From contig NZ_JAMBOV010000001.1 of NCBI RefSeq assembly GCF_023715745.1, positions 372,001 to 436,000 on the forward strand: a stretch of 64,000 bases of DNA, written 5' to 3'. The stretch comes from Microbacterium oleivorans (lineage in GTDB: Bacteria; Actinomycetota; Actinomycetes; Actinomycetales; Microbacteriaceae). Positions 27,384 through 35,871 of the stretch are shown here, one piece after another. How positions within the stretch are numbered: position 1 is the first letter of the stretch; each line of letters opens with the position of its first letter. A model generated the notes under the pieces. It was not told where the DNA came from. It saw only the letters and a program-made list of their open reading frames with translations, and ran no database searches. Both the position numbers and the translations under genes were made by a program.

Positions 27384-28198
27384 GGGTGATCGACGTCCGT
27401 GTCGGGTCGGCGACGCATCCGGGACTGCGCCGCCGCGTCAACGAGGATTCCCACCTCGCGGAGTACCCCCTGTTCCTCGTCGCCGACGGCATGGGCGGAC
27501 ACGACGCGGGCGCCGCCGCGAGCGCCGCGGTCGTCACGGAGTTCCGCGGCCTCGTCGGCCGCGACTCCGTCGGCATCGACGGGATGCGCGCCGCCCTCTC
27601 GCGTGCCCGCCTCGCCGTCGAGCGCATCGGGCACGCCGGACGCGCGGCGGGGACGACGCTCAGCGGTGTCGCGATCACTCAGGTCGACGGCAACGGCCAC
27701 TGGTTGGCGGTGAACGTGGGCGATTCCCGCACCTATCGCTTCGCGGACGGCGAGCTCGAGCAGATCAGCGTCGACCATTCGGTCGTGCAGGAGCTGATCG
27801 ACGCGGGCGAGCTGACCGGTGAGGCCGCCGGTCGCGACACGCGCCGCAACGAGATCACCCGGGCGATCGGCGCCGGCAGCGGCGGCGATGCGGACTTCTG
27901 GCTGCTCGCAGCGGAGGCGGGCGACCGCATCCTGGTGTGTTCCGACGGACTGTCGGGCGAGGTGCCCGAGGAGCGCATCGCCGGCATCCTCCGCGACGTC
28001 ATCGACCCGCAGGATGCCGCGACCCGCCTCGTGCACGAAGCGATGCTGCACGGCGGGCGGGACAACATCACGGCCGTCGTGGTCGATGCCGTGCGCGTCG
28101 CGGGGCAGGATGATGGGGACGACACGTCGCCCGCCGCCGTGACGTCGGACGCCGATGAGGACACACGGCCGCGTGCAGCGGCAGGAGGAGACGCCTGA
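27380..28198 (+). CDS. PP2C-type Ser/Thr protein phosphatase
   Basis: A 272-residue soluble phosphatase. Metal-binding PP2C motifs are present in order: RVNEDS (20-24), VADGMGGHD (34-42), VNVGDSRTYRF, CSDGLSGEV and GGRDNITAVVVD. The first ~245 residues make the catalytic core and the tail is acidic and disordered. It should dephosphorylate the Ser/Thr kinase encoded at the end of the operon and its targets. Start and stop overlap the flanking genes by four and one bases, so kinase and phosphatase are produced from one message. Confidence 0.92.
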   Translation: MRVIDVRVGSATHPGLRRRVNEDSHLAEYPLFLVADGMGGHDAGAAASAAVVTEFRGLVGRDSVGIDGMRAALSRARLAVERIGHAGRAAGTTLSGVAITQVDGNGHWLAVNVGDSRTYRFADGELEQISVDHSVVQELIDAGELTGEAAGRDTRRNEITRAIGAGSGGDADFWLLAAEAGDRILVCSDGLSGEVPEERIAGILRDVIDPQDAATRLVHEAMLHGGRDNITAVVVDAVRVAGQDDGDDTSPAAVTSDADEDTRPRAAAGGDA

Positions 28199-29595
28199 TG
28201 CGCGCAGTGCGGTATCGGCCCGATGGTGATGCTGGGGCCTGGCGTGCGGCCGTGACCGGGTCGGCGCTCGCCGTCCTGCCTCCCGCCGTCACCCCGCACG
28301 CCGTGGAGGGCGTCTGGCGTCGCCTCGACGTCGGCGGCATCGGCGCCGTCCTCGATTCTCTGACGGGCGCGTTCGGGACCTCGCTCGCCGCGATCCCGCC
28401 GTTCGGTCTCGCCGTGGCCGAGGGCGACGGCGTCCGGGTCGCCGTGCGCGGTCCGGTCGCGCTCGTCGTCGAGACGGCGGACGGTGCGGAGGAGGTGTCG
28501 GGCGCGGGCGTCGCGACGTGGACCGAGCGATTCCTGCCGGGTGCCGTCCGGGTGAGCGTGGACCTCGGGACGGGGTCGGATGCCGACCTGCTGCCGATCG
28601 AGTCGGGCGTCGTCCTCGCGGCCGCGGTCGTCTTCGACCTCGCCGCGCAAGACGGGGCGACACCGGTGCCGCGTGTCGCCGCGCCGGCCGCGCCGGAGGA
28701 GCAGACTGCGGACGACGCGTCCCAGTCGGGAGATGCACCGGGAGGCGTGTCCCCGGAGGACGCCGCCGAGCCCGTCGCGGAACCGGAGACCCCGGTCGAG
28801 CCCGGAACCCCGGCCGCGCCGGAGCCGGATGCGGGGGACGACGTCGGCGAGACCGTCGCCTCGGTCCGCACACCGCCGACGGAGTCCGAACCCGCGGACA
28901 TGTCGGGCCTGGTGACGGGGGTGCCGCCCGCGCACACGCTGGGTGGATCGCCGGTGTCGACACCGGGCGTCCCCGAGGCCACGCGCGCACCCGAGGGCGG
29001 CGAGACCATCACCGGCGTCGGCGAGGACCCCGCCCTCGGCGCCACCATCGCGAGCCCCCGCACGGCGGCGAAGGGCACCTCGCCGGTGCCCGCGCTCCCG
29101 CCGTTCGTCCCGCCTCACCCCTCTGCGCCGCCCCTGCCCGCGACCCCCGACCTCGGCGATCACGACGGCGCGACGGTGTCGGTCGCCGAAGCGCGGGCGA
29201 TGCGCGCGGCATCCGCCTTCGACTCGATCGACGACGTCCCGCCGCGCAGCCCCTCACGCGGCCGCATCCGACTCGCCGACGGCCGCGTCATCGAGCTCGA
29301 GCGCACCGTCATCGTCGGCCGACGTCCGCGCTCGACGCGCCCCGCGGAGAACGAGCTCCCCACACTCGTCGCCGTCGACGGACCGCAGCACGACATCTCG
29401 CGCAATCATGTCGAGATCCGCGCCGAGGGCGAGCACGTCCTCGCCGTCGACCTCGCCAGCACGAACGGCACCGTGCTGCTCAGAGGCGGGCACGACCCCG
29501 TGCGGCTCCATCCGAGCGAGCCCACCATGGTCATCGACGCCGACGTGCTGGACCTGGGCGACGGGGTCACGCTGACCTTCGAGGATCTGCCGTGA
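28198..29595 (+). CDS. FHA domain protein
   Basis: A 465-residue cytosolic protein. The N-terminal ~150 residues (VTPHAVEGVWRRLDVGG, LAAIPPFGLAVAEGDGVRVAV) resemble the conserved region found before FHA domains in other actinobacterial proteins of this type. A 200-residue acidic/Pro-rich linker with several Thr sites (GGETITGV, LGATIASPR, DGATVSVAE) follows. The C-terminal FHA domain (~355-465) has VGRRPRS, DISRNHVEI and DLASTNGTVLL, the complete phosphothreonine pocket. It lies between the phosphatase and kinase genes and is probably their adaptor. Its stop overlaps the kinase GTG by four bases. Confidence 0.88.
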   Translation: MRAVRYRPDGDAGAWRAAVTGSALAVLPPAVTPHAVEGVWRRLDVGGIGAVLDSLTGAFGTSLAAIPPFGLAVAEGDGVRVAVRGPVALVVETADGAEEVSGAGVATWTERFLPGAVRVSVDLGTGSDADLLPIESGVVLAAAVVFDLAAQDGATPVPRVAAPAAPEEQTADDASQSGDAPGGVSPEDAAEPVAEPETPVEPGTPAAPEPDAGDDVGETVASVRTPPTESEPADMSGLVTGVPPAHTLGGSPVSTPGVPEATRAPEGGETITGVGEDPALGATIASPRTAAKGTSPVPALPPFVPPHPSAPPLPATPDLGDHDGATVSVAEARAMRAASAFDSIDDVPPRSPSRGRIRLADGRVIELERTVIVGRRPRSTRPAENELPTLVAVDGPQHDISRNHVEIRAEGEHVLAVDLASTNGTVLLRGGHDPVRLHPSEPTMVIDADVLDLGDGVTLTFEDLP

Positions 29596-31265
29596 GTTCC
29601 AAGCGCGCCCCCGCGGCGCCTCCGCAGCTGCCGGGCTTCTCCTACCTCCAGGTCCTCGGGTCCGGCGGCTTCGCCGACGTATATCTGTATGAACAGGCGC
29701 TGCCGCGCCGCCGTGTCGCGGTCAAGGTGCTCCTCGCCGAGAAGATGACCGGCGGGGCGGCGGAGCAGTTCCAGGCCGAGGCGAACGTCATGGCGATGCT
29801 CTCGACGCATCCCGCCATCGTCACGATCTACCAGGCCGGGGTCTCGGACGACGGTCGGTCCTACCTCGTCATGGAGTACTGCTCCAAACCGAACCTGCAG
29901 GTGCGGGCCCGGTCGGCTCCCATCTCCGTCGCCGAAGCGCTGCGCGTCGGCATCCAGGTCGCCGCTGCCGTCGAGACGGCGCACCGCGCCGGCATCCTGC
30001 ATCGCGACATCAAGCCGGCGAACATCCTCGTCACCGAGTACAACCGGCCCGCCCTGACCGACTTCGGCATCGCGACGACGGCCGACGGCAGCGACCCGTC
30101 CGCCGGGATGTCGATCCCGTGGTCACCGCCGGAGTCCTTCGCCGACACCCCCGACTTCACTGTGCAGTCCGACGTGTGGGCGCTCGGAGCGACGGTCTAC
30201 AACCTGCTCGCGGGCAGGTCGCCGTTCGAAGTGCCCGGGGGCCGCAACGGCGGTGCCGACCTCATCCGTCGGATCGAGTCCGAGCCGCTGGCCCGCCTCG
30301 AGCGCGCCGATGCACCCGCGTCGCTGTTCCAGGTGCTCGAACGCGCGATGTCCAAGCGTCCCGCCGACCGGTTCGAGTCAGCCGTCGCTTTCGCCCGCGC
30401 CCTGCAGAAGGTCCAGATCGAGCTCGCCCATTCGGTCACGCCGATCGACATCCTCGATGACTCCCCGCCGGTCGAGGAGCAGGAGGAGGACGGCGAGCTC
30501 ACCCGCGTCCGGGGCATCGTCAGCATCGATCCGCACACCGCTCCGGCTGCGGGCCCGACCTGGGAGCGCTCGGCGTTCGCCGCCGGGCTCGGCGCCGCAG
30601 CCGACGCGACCGCTCGACGGGACACGTCCGCCTGGGCGCCCGGTGGACCGACCGGCTCGGCCTCCGTCGATACGGGATCGGATGCGACGGTCCTGCGGCC
30701 GCCCACGGCGATCCCGCCGACTGCTCCGGTCGTCAGCGAGGTCGACGAGGGCACGATCCTCCGCGCACCCCAGCCCGTTCCGGAAGCGGGCGCCGCGCCC
30801 ACCGGTTCCGCGCCCGCCGCGGCGAATCCGCCGGCGCGCTCGCGCACGGGGCTGTGGATCGGGCTGATCGCGGCGGCCGTCGTCGCGGCCGTCGTGGTCG
30901 GTGCGGTGCTGGTCGCCTCGGCATTGGCACCTCCGGCCGAGGTCGCCTCACCGCAGGAGACGACGACGACGGCCCCGGAGCCGCAGGATCCCGTGGCCGA
31001 TTTCATCGCACCGCCGGAGAAGAGCGATCACACGGTCCGCAACGGCAAGGTCGTCTTCCGGTGGGTGAACCCCGACCCGCAGGACGGTGACACCTACGTC
31101 TGGCAGACGGTGCGGCTGGACGGTGGCGAGGCCGAGGCGAAGAACGTGAGCGAGGCGCGGGCGGTCGTGGAGCTCGACGGGGACACGCAGGTCTGCATCG
31201 ACGTCAGCGTGCGGCGCGAGAACGGCGCCACCAGCGACGCGACCCGGCTCTGCGCGTCGTCCTGA
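29592..31265 (+). CDS. Membrane Ser/Thr protein kinase
   Basis: A 557-residue Hanks-type kinase. The catalytic domain (~15-275) has the glycine loop LGSGGFADVYLY, Lys45 (RVAVKVLL), HRDIKPANIL (Asp139), DFGIA (Asp157) and an SPPE motif in the APE position. The activation segment is short. A long juxtamembrane linker carries SDATVLRPP and DEGTILRAP, two near-identical Thr motifs. One membrane helix (~421-446) is followed by a ~110-residue extracellular domain with FN3-like sequence and two Cys; there are no PASTA repeats. It closes the eight-gene operon, whose FHA and PP2C members are natural reader and eraser. Confidence 0.9.
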   Translation: MSSKRAPAAPPQLPGFSYLQVLGSGGFADVYLYEQALPRRRVAVKVLLAEKMTGGAAEQFQAEANVMAMLSTHPAIVTIYQAGVSDDGRSYLVMEYCSKPNLQVRARSAPISVAEALRVGIQVAAAVETAHRAGILHRDIKPANILVTEYNRPALTDFGIATTADGSDPSAGMSIPWSPPESFADTPDFTVQSDVWALGATVYNLLAGRSPFEVPGGRNGGADLIRRIESEPLARLERADAPASLFQVLERAMSKRPADRFESAVAFARALQKVQIELAHSVTPIDILDDSPPVEEQEEDGELTRVRGIVSIDPHTAPAAGPTWERSAFAAGLGAAADATARRDTSAWAPGGPTGSASVDTGSDATVLRPPTAIPPTAPVVSEVDEGTILRAPQPVPEAGAAPTGSAPAAANPPARSRTGLWIGLIAAAVVAAVVVGAVLVASALAPPAEVASPQETTTTAPEPQDPVADFIAPPEKSDHTVRNGKVVFRWVNPDPQDGDTYVWQTVRLDGGEAEAKNVSEARAVVELDGDTQVCIDVSVRRENGATSDATRLCASS

Positions 31266-31279
31266 CCGCCGTGGTCAGG
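31261..31279. terminator. Bidirectional hairpin containing both convergent stop codons
   Basis: CCTGACC-GCCGT-GGTCAGG forms a seven-base stem. The TGA of the kinase gene and the TGA of the opposing resolvase-domain gene both lie in the stem. There is no U tract, as is usual for actinobacterial terminators. Confidence 0.45.
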
Positions 31280-31709
31280 CGCGGTCGAGCACCTTCACGA
31301 TGACCGACCGCCGACGCAGCTCGGCGACCGTCCGTGTCTCCTCGTGGGCGTCGCGGCCGAGCGCCTTGACGTCCGTCACGACCAGGACGTCTCCGGCGCC
31401 GAGGCGACCGAACAGTCGGGTCAGGCGCTCCTCCCACGTCTCGCCGGTCTCGGGAGCCGGATGCCGGAACCCCTCGATCGGCACGCCGAACCGCGCGAGC
31501 GCCTCGCGCTGGGCGGCGATGCTCGGCATGTCCGGCCGTGACACGACGAGTCCCACGAGGCGCGAGCCCTGCGGCAGCGCCAGCCACCACTCGGGGCGCG
31601 GGTGCACGGCGGCGAACCCGGGGGCGTCCGCGACCGGATCGTCGGGGATCGCGATGGTCCGCGACTCGGCGTAATCGCCCGGAGCGGCGTCGCCTGATCG
31701 TGCCTCCAC
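31275..31709 (-). CDS. Degenerate serine-recombinase (resolvase N-terminal) domain protein
   Basis: A 144-residue protein. The C-terminal ~95 residues follow the resolvase fold: LVGLVVSRPDMPSIAAQREA corresponds to the YARVSTxDQ start, GDVLVVTDVKALGRD to the LVVxxLDRLGRS helix, and ETRTVAELRRRSVIVKVLD to the end. The catalytic Ser position is kept, but the nearby Arg is Val and the DRLGR motif is KALGR. There is no DNA-binding domain. It is probably not an active recombinase; it is not beside any repeat or mobile element. GTG 31709 has AGGAG six bases upstream. The function is unknown. Confidence 0.65.
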   Translation of the reverse strand: MEARSGDAAPGDYAESRTIAIPDDPVADAPGFAAVHPRPEWWLALPQGSRLVGLVVSRPDMPSIAAQREALARFGVPIEGFRHPAPETGETWEERLTRLFGRLGAGDVLVVTDVKALGRDAHEETRTVAELRRRSVIVKVLDRA

Positions 31710-31842
31710 TGTGCTCTCCTCGCCCTCGGTCGCGATGTGACCGCGCTTTCTCGTCCATTCTGGCTGATCCTGCGACGAGCACGAAGAGTCGCCCTCCCGC
31801 AACCGTCTCGTTCGCCGGCCGGCGTGGGCGTACCGTTCCGGC

Positions 31843-32712
31843 ATGACATTCAACCCGGATGCGGATGTGCGGGGCACGCGGGCCACTCGACGCGGCGGCC
31901 GAGGAGCGGTGATCGCGGGCGGCGCGGGCGGCGCGGGAGCGGTCGTCGTACTTCTCCTGATGCTGTTCACAGGACAGAATTTCAGCGGATTCCTCGGCGG
32001 AGGTGCCGGCGGCGGCACGTCGCCCGATCAGGGAGTCGTCGAGAACTGCGAGAGCGGTGCGGACGCGAACGCGAACGACGACTGCCGTCTCGACGCCGGC
32101 GAAGAGGTCATCAACGCCTACTGGCAGGGCGCACTCGACGGCTATCAGAAGCCGGAGCTCGTGCTCGTGGAGGGCCAGGCGCAGACGCCGTGCGGCACGG
32201 CATCCAATCAGGCGGGTCCGTTCTACTGCCCGACCGATCGCACCGTCTACATCGACCCGACGTTCTGGAGCATCCTGCGCGAGCAGTTGGGTGCCGAGGG
32301 CGGCGACCTGGCGCAGCTCTACGTCCTGGCCCACGAGTACGGGCACCATGTGCAGAACCTGCTGGGGGTCTTCGAGGAGTACCCGCGCGACGGCACCGGC
32401 GAGGACAGCAACGCGGTCCGCACCGAACTCCAAGCCGACTGCTTCGCGGGCGCCTGGACGGCCGCCGCTCCGGAGCAGAAGGATTCCGGGGGTCGGCCCT
32501 TCCTCCTCGAACCCACGCAGGCGCAGATCGACGACGCGCTCGGCGCGGCCGCAGCGGTCGGCGACGACCACATCCAGGAGCAGTCCGGGCGGGTGAACCC
32601 CGAGAGCTGGACGCACGGGTCGAGCGAGCAGCGGCAGCGGTGGTTCATGACGGGCTACCGTGGGGGCTGGGGCTCATGCGACACGTTCGCCGTCTCCGGA
32701 GAGGACCTATGA
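31843..32712 (+). CDS. Neutral zinc metallopeptidase (YpfJ family)
   Basis: A 289-residue protein with a basic N-terminus, one membrane helix (~21-42) and an extracytoplasmic peptidase domain. The zinc motif HEYGHH is at residues 164-169 (YVLAHEYGHHVQNLLG), with RTELQADCFAGAW supplying the downstream Glu. Cys pairs (NCESG/DDCRLD, TPCGT/FYCPT) may form disulfides outside the cell. The family is widespread and its substrates are unknown. The proline iminopeptidase gene overlaps its stop by four bases. Confidence 0.9.
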   Translation: MTFNPDADVRGTRATRRGGRGAVIAGGAGGAGAVVVLLLMLFTGQNFSGFLGGGAGGGTSPDQGVVENCESGADANANDDCRLDAGEEVINAYWQGALDGYQKPELVLVEGQAQTPCGTASNQAGPFYCPTDRTVYIDPTFWSILREQLGAEGGDLAQLYVLAHEYGHHVQNLLGVFEEYPRDGTGEDSNAVRTELQADCFAGAWTAAAPEQKDSGGRPFLLEPTQAQIDDALGAAAAVGDDHIQEQSGRVNPESWTHGSSEQRQRWFMTGYRGGWGSCDTFAVSGEDL

Positions 32713-33686
32713 AGACCCAGACCGACCTCGACGGGATCCTCTACGCGGAGATCTCACCGCACCGGGAGGACGAGCTGGACGTCGGTGACGGCCAGCGCGT
32801 GTACTGGGAGGAATCCGGCAATCCCGACGGCAAGCCGGTCATCTTCCTGCACGGCGGTCCCGGCGCAGGAACCTCCCCTTGGCATCGGCGCTTCTTCGAC
32901 CCCGAGCGGTACCGGATCGTCCTGATGGATCAGCGCGGATGCGGGCGCAGCACCCCGCATATGAGCGCGCCGGAGGCGGATCTGCAGCACAACACGACCT
33001 GGCACCTCGTCGCGGACATCGAGCGACTGCGGCGCGAACTCGGGATCGACACGTGGCAGGTCTTCGGCGGGTCATGGGGGAGCGCGCTCGCTCTCGCGTA
33101 CGCCGAGACGCACCCGGAGGCGGTCTCGGAACTCGTCCTGCGCGGTGTCTTCACCCTGCGCCGGCACGAGCTCGAGTGGTTCTACGAGGGCGGCGCGGCC
33201 GCCGTCTTCCCCGACCTCTGGGAGGGTTTCCTCGCCCCGGTTCCCGTCGCGGAGCGGTCGCACCTGATCGACGCCTACCATCGGCTGCTCTTCGACCCCG
33301 ATCCCGCGGTGCACGTGCCGGCAGCGGTCGCGTGGACGACGTGGGAGGCATCCACCCTCACGCTCCGACCCGATCCGACGCTCGTCGAATCCATGGCGGA
33401 AGACGCCAGGGCCACCGCCTTCGCGCGCATCGAGAACCACTTCTTCGTCAACAGGGGGTGGTTCGAGGAGGATCAGCTCATCCGGGGCGTCGACGCCATC
33501 CGGCACATCCCGACCGTCATCGTGCAGGGACGGTACGACATGTGCACCCCGATGATGTCGGCGTGGGACCTTCATCGGGCTTTCCCCGAGGCGGAGTTCG
33601 TCGTCGTCGACGACGCGGGCCATTCGGCGAGCGAGCCGGGTATCGCGGCCGCACTGCGGGCGGCGACCGACCGCTTCGCCGCCTGA
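32709..33686 (+). CDS. pip: Proline iminopeptidase
   Basis: A 325-residue alpha/beta hydrolase (peptidase S33) that removes N-terminal proline from peptides. The oxyanion motif HGGPGAGTSPWH, the family stretch DQRGCGRSTPH and the nucleophile elbow GGSWGS (Ser122) are present; the catalytic Asp is in QGRYDMCTP and the His in DDAGHSA. ENHFFVNRG is also typical of prolyl aminopeptidases. ATG 32709 overlaps the metallopeptidase stop, so a peptide-processing operon is likely. No signal peptide is visible, so it is cytosolic. Confidence 0.92.
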   Translation: MKTQTDLDGILYAEISPHREDELDVGDGQRVYWEESGNPDGKPVIFLHGGPGAGTSPWHRRFFDPERYRIVLMDQRGCGRSTPHMSAPEADLQHNTTWHLVADIERLRRELGIDTWQVFGGSWGSALALAYAETHPEAVSELVLRGVFTLRRHELEWFYEGGAAAVFPDLWEGFLAPVPVAERSHLIDAYHRLLFDPDPAVHVPAAVAWTTWEASTLTLRPDPTLVESMAEDARATAFARIENHFFVNRGWFEEDQLIRGVDAIRHIPTVIVQGRYDMCTPMMSAWDLHRAFPEAEFVVVDDAGHSASEPGIAAALRAATDRFAA

Positions 33687-33823
33687 CCGGGCCGGCTGGT
33701 AGGCTGGACGGGTTGCGGCATCCTTCCCTGGTGCCCCTCGCGTCGTAGAACGCATCTTCCGCTGCCGATCCATCGATCGTCGCCGGCGACTCCTTCTCAC
33801 GGCGAACCCGTCTGCGCACTCGC

Positions 33824-33858
33824 ACTCGGGCCACCGATCCGGGCGAACACGCCCGAGT
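33824..33858 (+). promoter_or_regulatory. Alternative hairpins in the DEAD-box helicase leader
   Basis: ACTCGGGC (33824-33831) can pair with GCCCGAGT (33851-33858), eight perfect base pairs. Alternatively CGGGCG (33840-33845) pairs with CGCCCG (33850-33855). The two cannot form at once, and both lie just before the ATG at 33869, which has no clear ribosome site. The rest of the 182-base gap (33687-33823) shows nothing I can name. Confidence 0.45.
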
Positions 33859-33868
33859 TAGTTCACTC

Positions 33869-35404
33869 ATGACTGAACCCACGTTCGGCACGCTCGGCGT
33901 GCCCGCCCCCCTCATCTCCGCGCTCGCCGCGGAGGGCAAGACCAGCCCCTTCCCGATCCAGGTCGACACCCTGCCCGACACCCTCGCCGGGCGCGACGTC
34001 CTCGGTCGCGGCCGCACCGGCTCGGGTAAGACGCTCGCCTTCTCGATCCCGATGGTCGCCCGCCTCGGCCAGGGTCTCGCCGGCGGCACCCGCCGCCGCG
34101 GACGCATCCTCGGTCTCGTCCTCGCTCCGACGCGCGAGCTCGCGACCCAGATCGACCGCACCCTCGCGCCGCTCGCCGCGGCCTACGGCATGAAGACCGC
34201 CACGGTGTTCGGCGGGGTCAACCAGAACCGCCAGGTCGAGGCGATCCGTGCCGGCGCCGACATCGTCGTGGCCTGCCCGGGCCGTCTCGAGGACCTCATG
34301 CAGCAGAAGCTCGTGAGCCTGGATGCGGTCGAGATCACCGTCATCGACGAGGCCGACCACATGGCCGACCTCGGCTTCCTGCCGGGTGTCACCCGCATCC
34401 TGAACGCCACCCCGCAGGGCGCGCAGCGCATGCTGTTCAGCGCGACGCTGGACAACGGCGTCGACAAGCTCGTGAACCGCTTCCTGCAGAACGAGGTGCT
34501 GCACTCGGTCGACGAGGCGCACTCGCCCGTCGCCGCGATGACCCACCACGTCTTCCACGTGCCGGGCTCCGACGAGAAGAAGGAGCTCGTGCGCTTCCTG
34601 GCCTCGGGCACCGGTCGCCGCATCCTGTTCCTGCGCACCAAGCACGCCGCCAAGAAGCTCGCCAAGCAGCTGACGTCGCAGGGCATCCCCTCGGTCGACC
34701 TGCACGGCAACCTCTCGCAGCCGCAGCGCGACCGCAACCTCGCGGCGTTCGCCGCGGGAACCGCTCGCGTGCTCGTCGCGACCGACGTCGCCGCCCGCGG
34801 TGTGCACGTCGACAACGTCGAGCTCGTCGTCCACGTCGACCCGCCCATGGAGCACAAGGCGTACCTGCACCGTTCGGGCCGCACGGCCCGAGCCGGCGCC
34901 GAAGGGGCCGTGGTCACGATCGTCCTCCCCGAGCAGCGTCGCGACGTCGATCAGCTTCTGCGCAAGGCGTCCATCTCGGTCACGCCCGAGGCCGTGACCG
35001 CGGCATCCGCGTCGGTCGTCGAGCTCGTTGGCGAGATCGCCCCGCACGTCACCCCGGCGCCCGAGCAGCCGCAGGTCCGCGGCGGCGGGCAGAGCCAGGG
35101 CGCGAACGCGCAGCGCAAGCGTGCCGCCCGCGAGGCTCAGGGCGACCGCGGTCGTTCGGGCCAGGGTGGACGCGGCGAGGGCGGCGGCCGCGGACGCGGC
35201 CAGAGCCGCACCTCCGACGCCCCCCGTCGCGACGCACAGCCCGCGCGTGCCGCGGGTCACGGCCAGGCGGCGGCGCACGGCGCGCCCAAGGCCGCCCCGA
35301 CCGGTGGCGCGCGCCGCACCGGTCGCCGTGCGACCGGTGGCGGGTCGCTCACCGTCGGCTCGGTCGTCCGCCAGAACGGTGGCAACCGCCGCGGCGGTCG
35401 CTGA
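33869..35404 (+). CDS. DEAD-box ATP-dependent RNA helicase
   Basis: A 511-residue helicase that unwinds RNA duplexes, probably in ribosome assembly or RNA turnover. Motifs are in order: PFPIQVDTLP (Q), GRTGSGKT (I), PTRELATQ (Ia), VIDEADHMADLGF (II), LFSATLD (III), LVATDVAARGVHVDNVEL (V) and HRSGRTARAG (VI). The C-terminal ~110 residues are a Gly/Arg/Gln-rich tail (GQGGRGEGGGRGRGQ), typical of RNA-binding extensions. A structured leader precedes it and a strong hairpin follows. Confidence 0.95.
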   Translation: MTEPTFGTLGVPAPLISALAAEGKTSPFPIQVDTLPDTLAGRDVLGRGRTGSGKTLAFSIPMVARLGQGLAGGTRRRGRILGLVLAPTRELATQIDRTLAPLAAAYGMKTATVFGGVNQNRQVEAIRAGADIVVACPGRLEDLMQQKLVSLDAVEITVIDEADHMADLGFLPGVTRILNATPQGAQRMLFSATLDNGVDKLVNRFLQNEVLHSVDEAHSPVAAMTHHVFHVPGSDEKKELVRFLASGTGRRILFLRTKHAAKKLAKQLTSQGIPSVDLHGNLSQPQRDRNLAAFAAGTARVLVATDVAARGVHVDNVELVVHVDPPMEHKAYLHRSGRTARAGAEGAVVTIVLPEQRRDVDQLLRKASISVTPEAVTAASASVVELVGEIAPHVTPAPEQPQVRGGGQSQGANAQRKRAAREAQGDRGRSGQGGRGEGGGRGRGQSRTSDAPRRDAQPARAAGHGQAAAHGAPKAAPTGGARRTGRRATGGGSLTVGSVVRQNGGNRRGGR

Positions 35405-35415
35405 CCTTCGACATC

Positions 35416-35450
35416 GAGAGCCGCACCCCGTCCACCGGGGTGCGGCTCTC
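35416..35450. terminator. Strong bidirectional terminator hairpin
   Basis: GAGAGCCGCACCCC pairs perfectly with GGGGTGCGGCTCTC across a seven-base loop. It lies 12 bases after the helicase stop and 16 bases from the end of the opposing gene, so it can serve both. No U tract follows. Confidence 0.85.
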
Positions 35451-35466
35451 GTCGTCCGCGCGGCCG

Positions 35467-35871
35467 TCAGCCGGCGGCATCCAGGGGCGGTTCGACCACG
35501 ACTCCGGTGATCTCGATCGTGCGACCTGCGATCGCAGAGATGCGGAAAACCGTCGCCTGCCGCGGCGTGGACACGTCGAGTTCGAGGATGACGACCTCGA
35601 TCCGATGATCGCCGACTGTCAGGATGCCGTGGCCGGGCGCATCGACGAAGAGCGAGTAGGTCCGAGCGCGCATCGCTGCGATGCTCTCCGGCGGTGTGCC
35701 CGGATCGGGCGAGCGCGGGAAGATCCGTCGCACGGTCGGCACCGGTCGACCCGGGATCGCTCCGCTCTTCATCCGGAGCGGGAACAGCGCGACCACCTGT
35801 CCGACGAAGAGTTCGATCACATCGTCGGAACCCGCTGAGGGCGCAGCGTCGTCAGACGCTGCCGCGGTCAC
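35467..35871 (-). CDS. Hypothetical protein
   Basis: A 134-residue protein that I do not recognise. It has an acidic N-terminus (TAAASDDAAPSAGSDD), a central basic region (GRPVPTVRRIFPRSPDPGTP) and a beta-rich second half (TYSLFVDAPGHGILTVGDHR, IEVVILELDVS). It lacks a signal peptide and membrane helices. Its GTG overlaps the stop of the cytidylyltransferase gene by four bases, so it is the second gene of that operon; codon use matches its neighbours, so I believe it is real. Confidence 0.6.
   Translation of the reverse strand: MTAAASDDAAPSAGSDDVIELFVGQVVALFPLRMKSGAIPGRPVPTVRRIFPRSPDPGTPPESIAAMRARTYSLFVDAPGHGILTVGDHRIEVVILELDVSTPRQATVFRISAIAGRTIEITGVVVEPPLDAAG

Noticed and set aside
31275..31709. 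Active site-specific recombinase marking a mobile element
   Set aside because: Key Arg residues are missing, there is no DNA-binding domain, and no flanking repeats, att-like sites or composition change were found.
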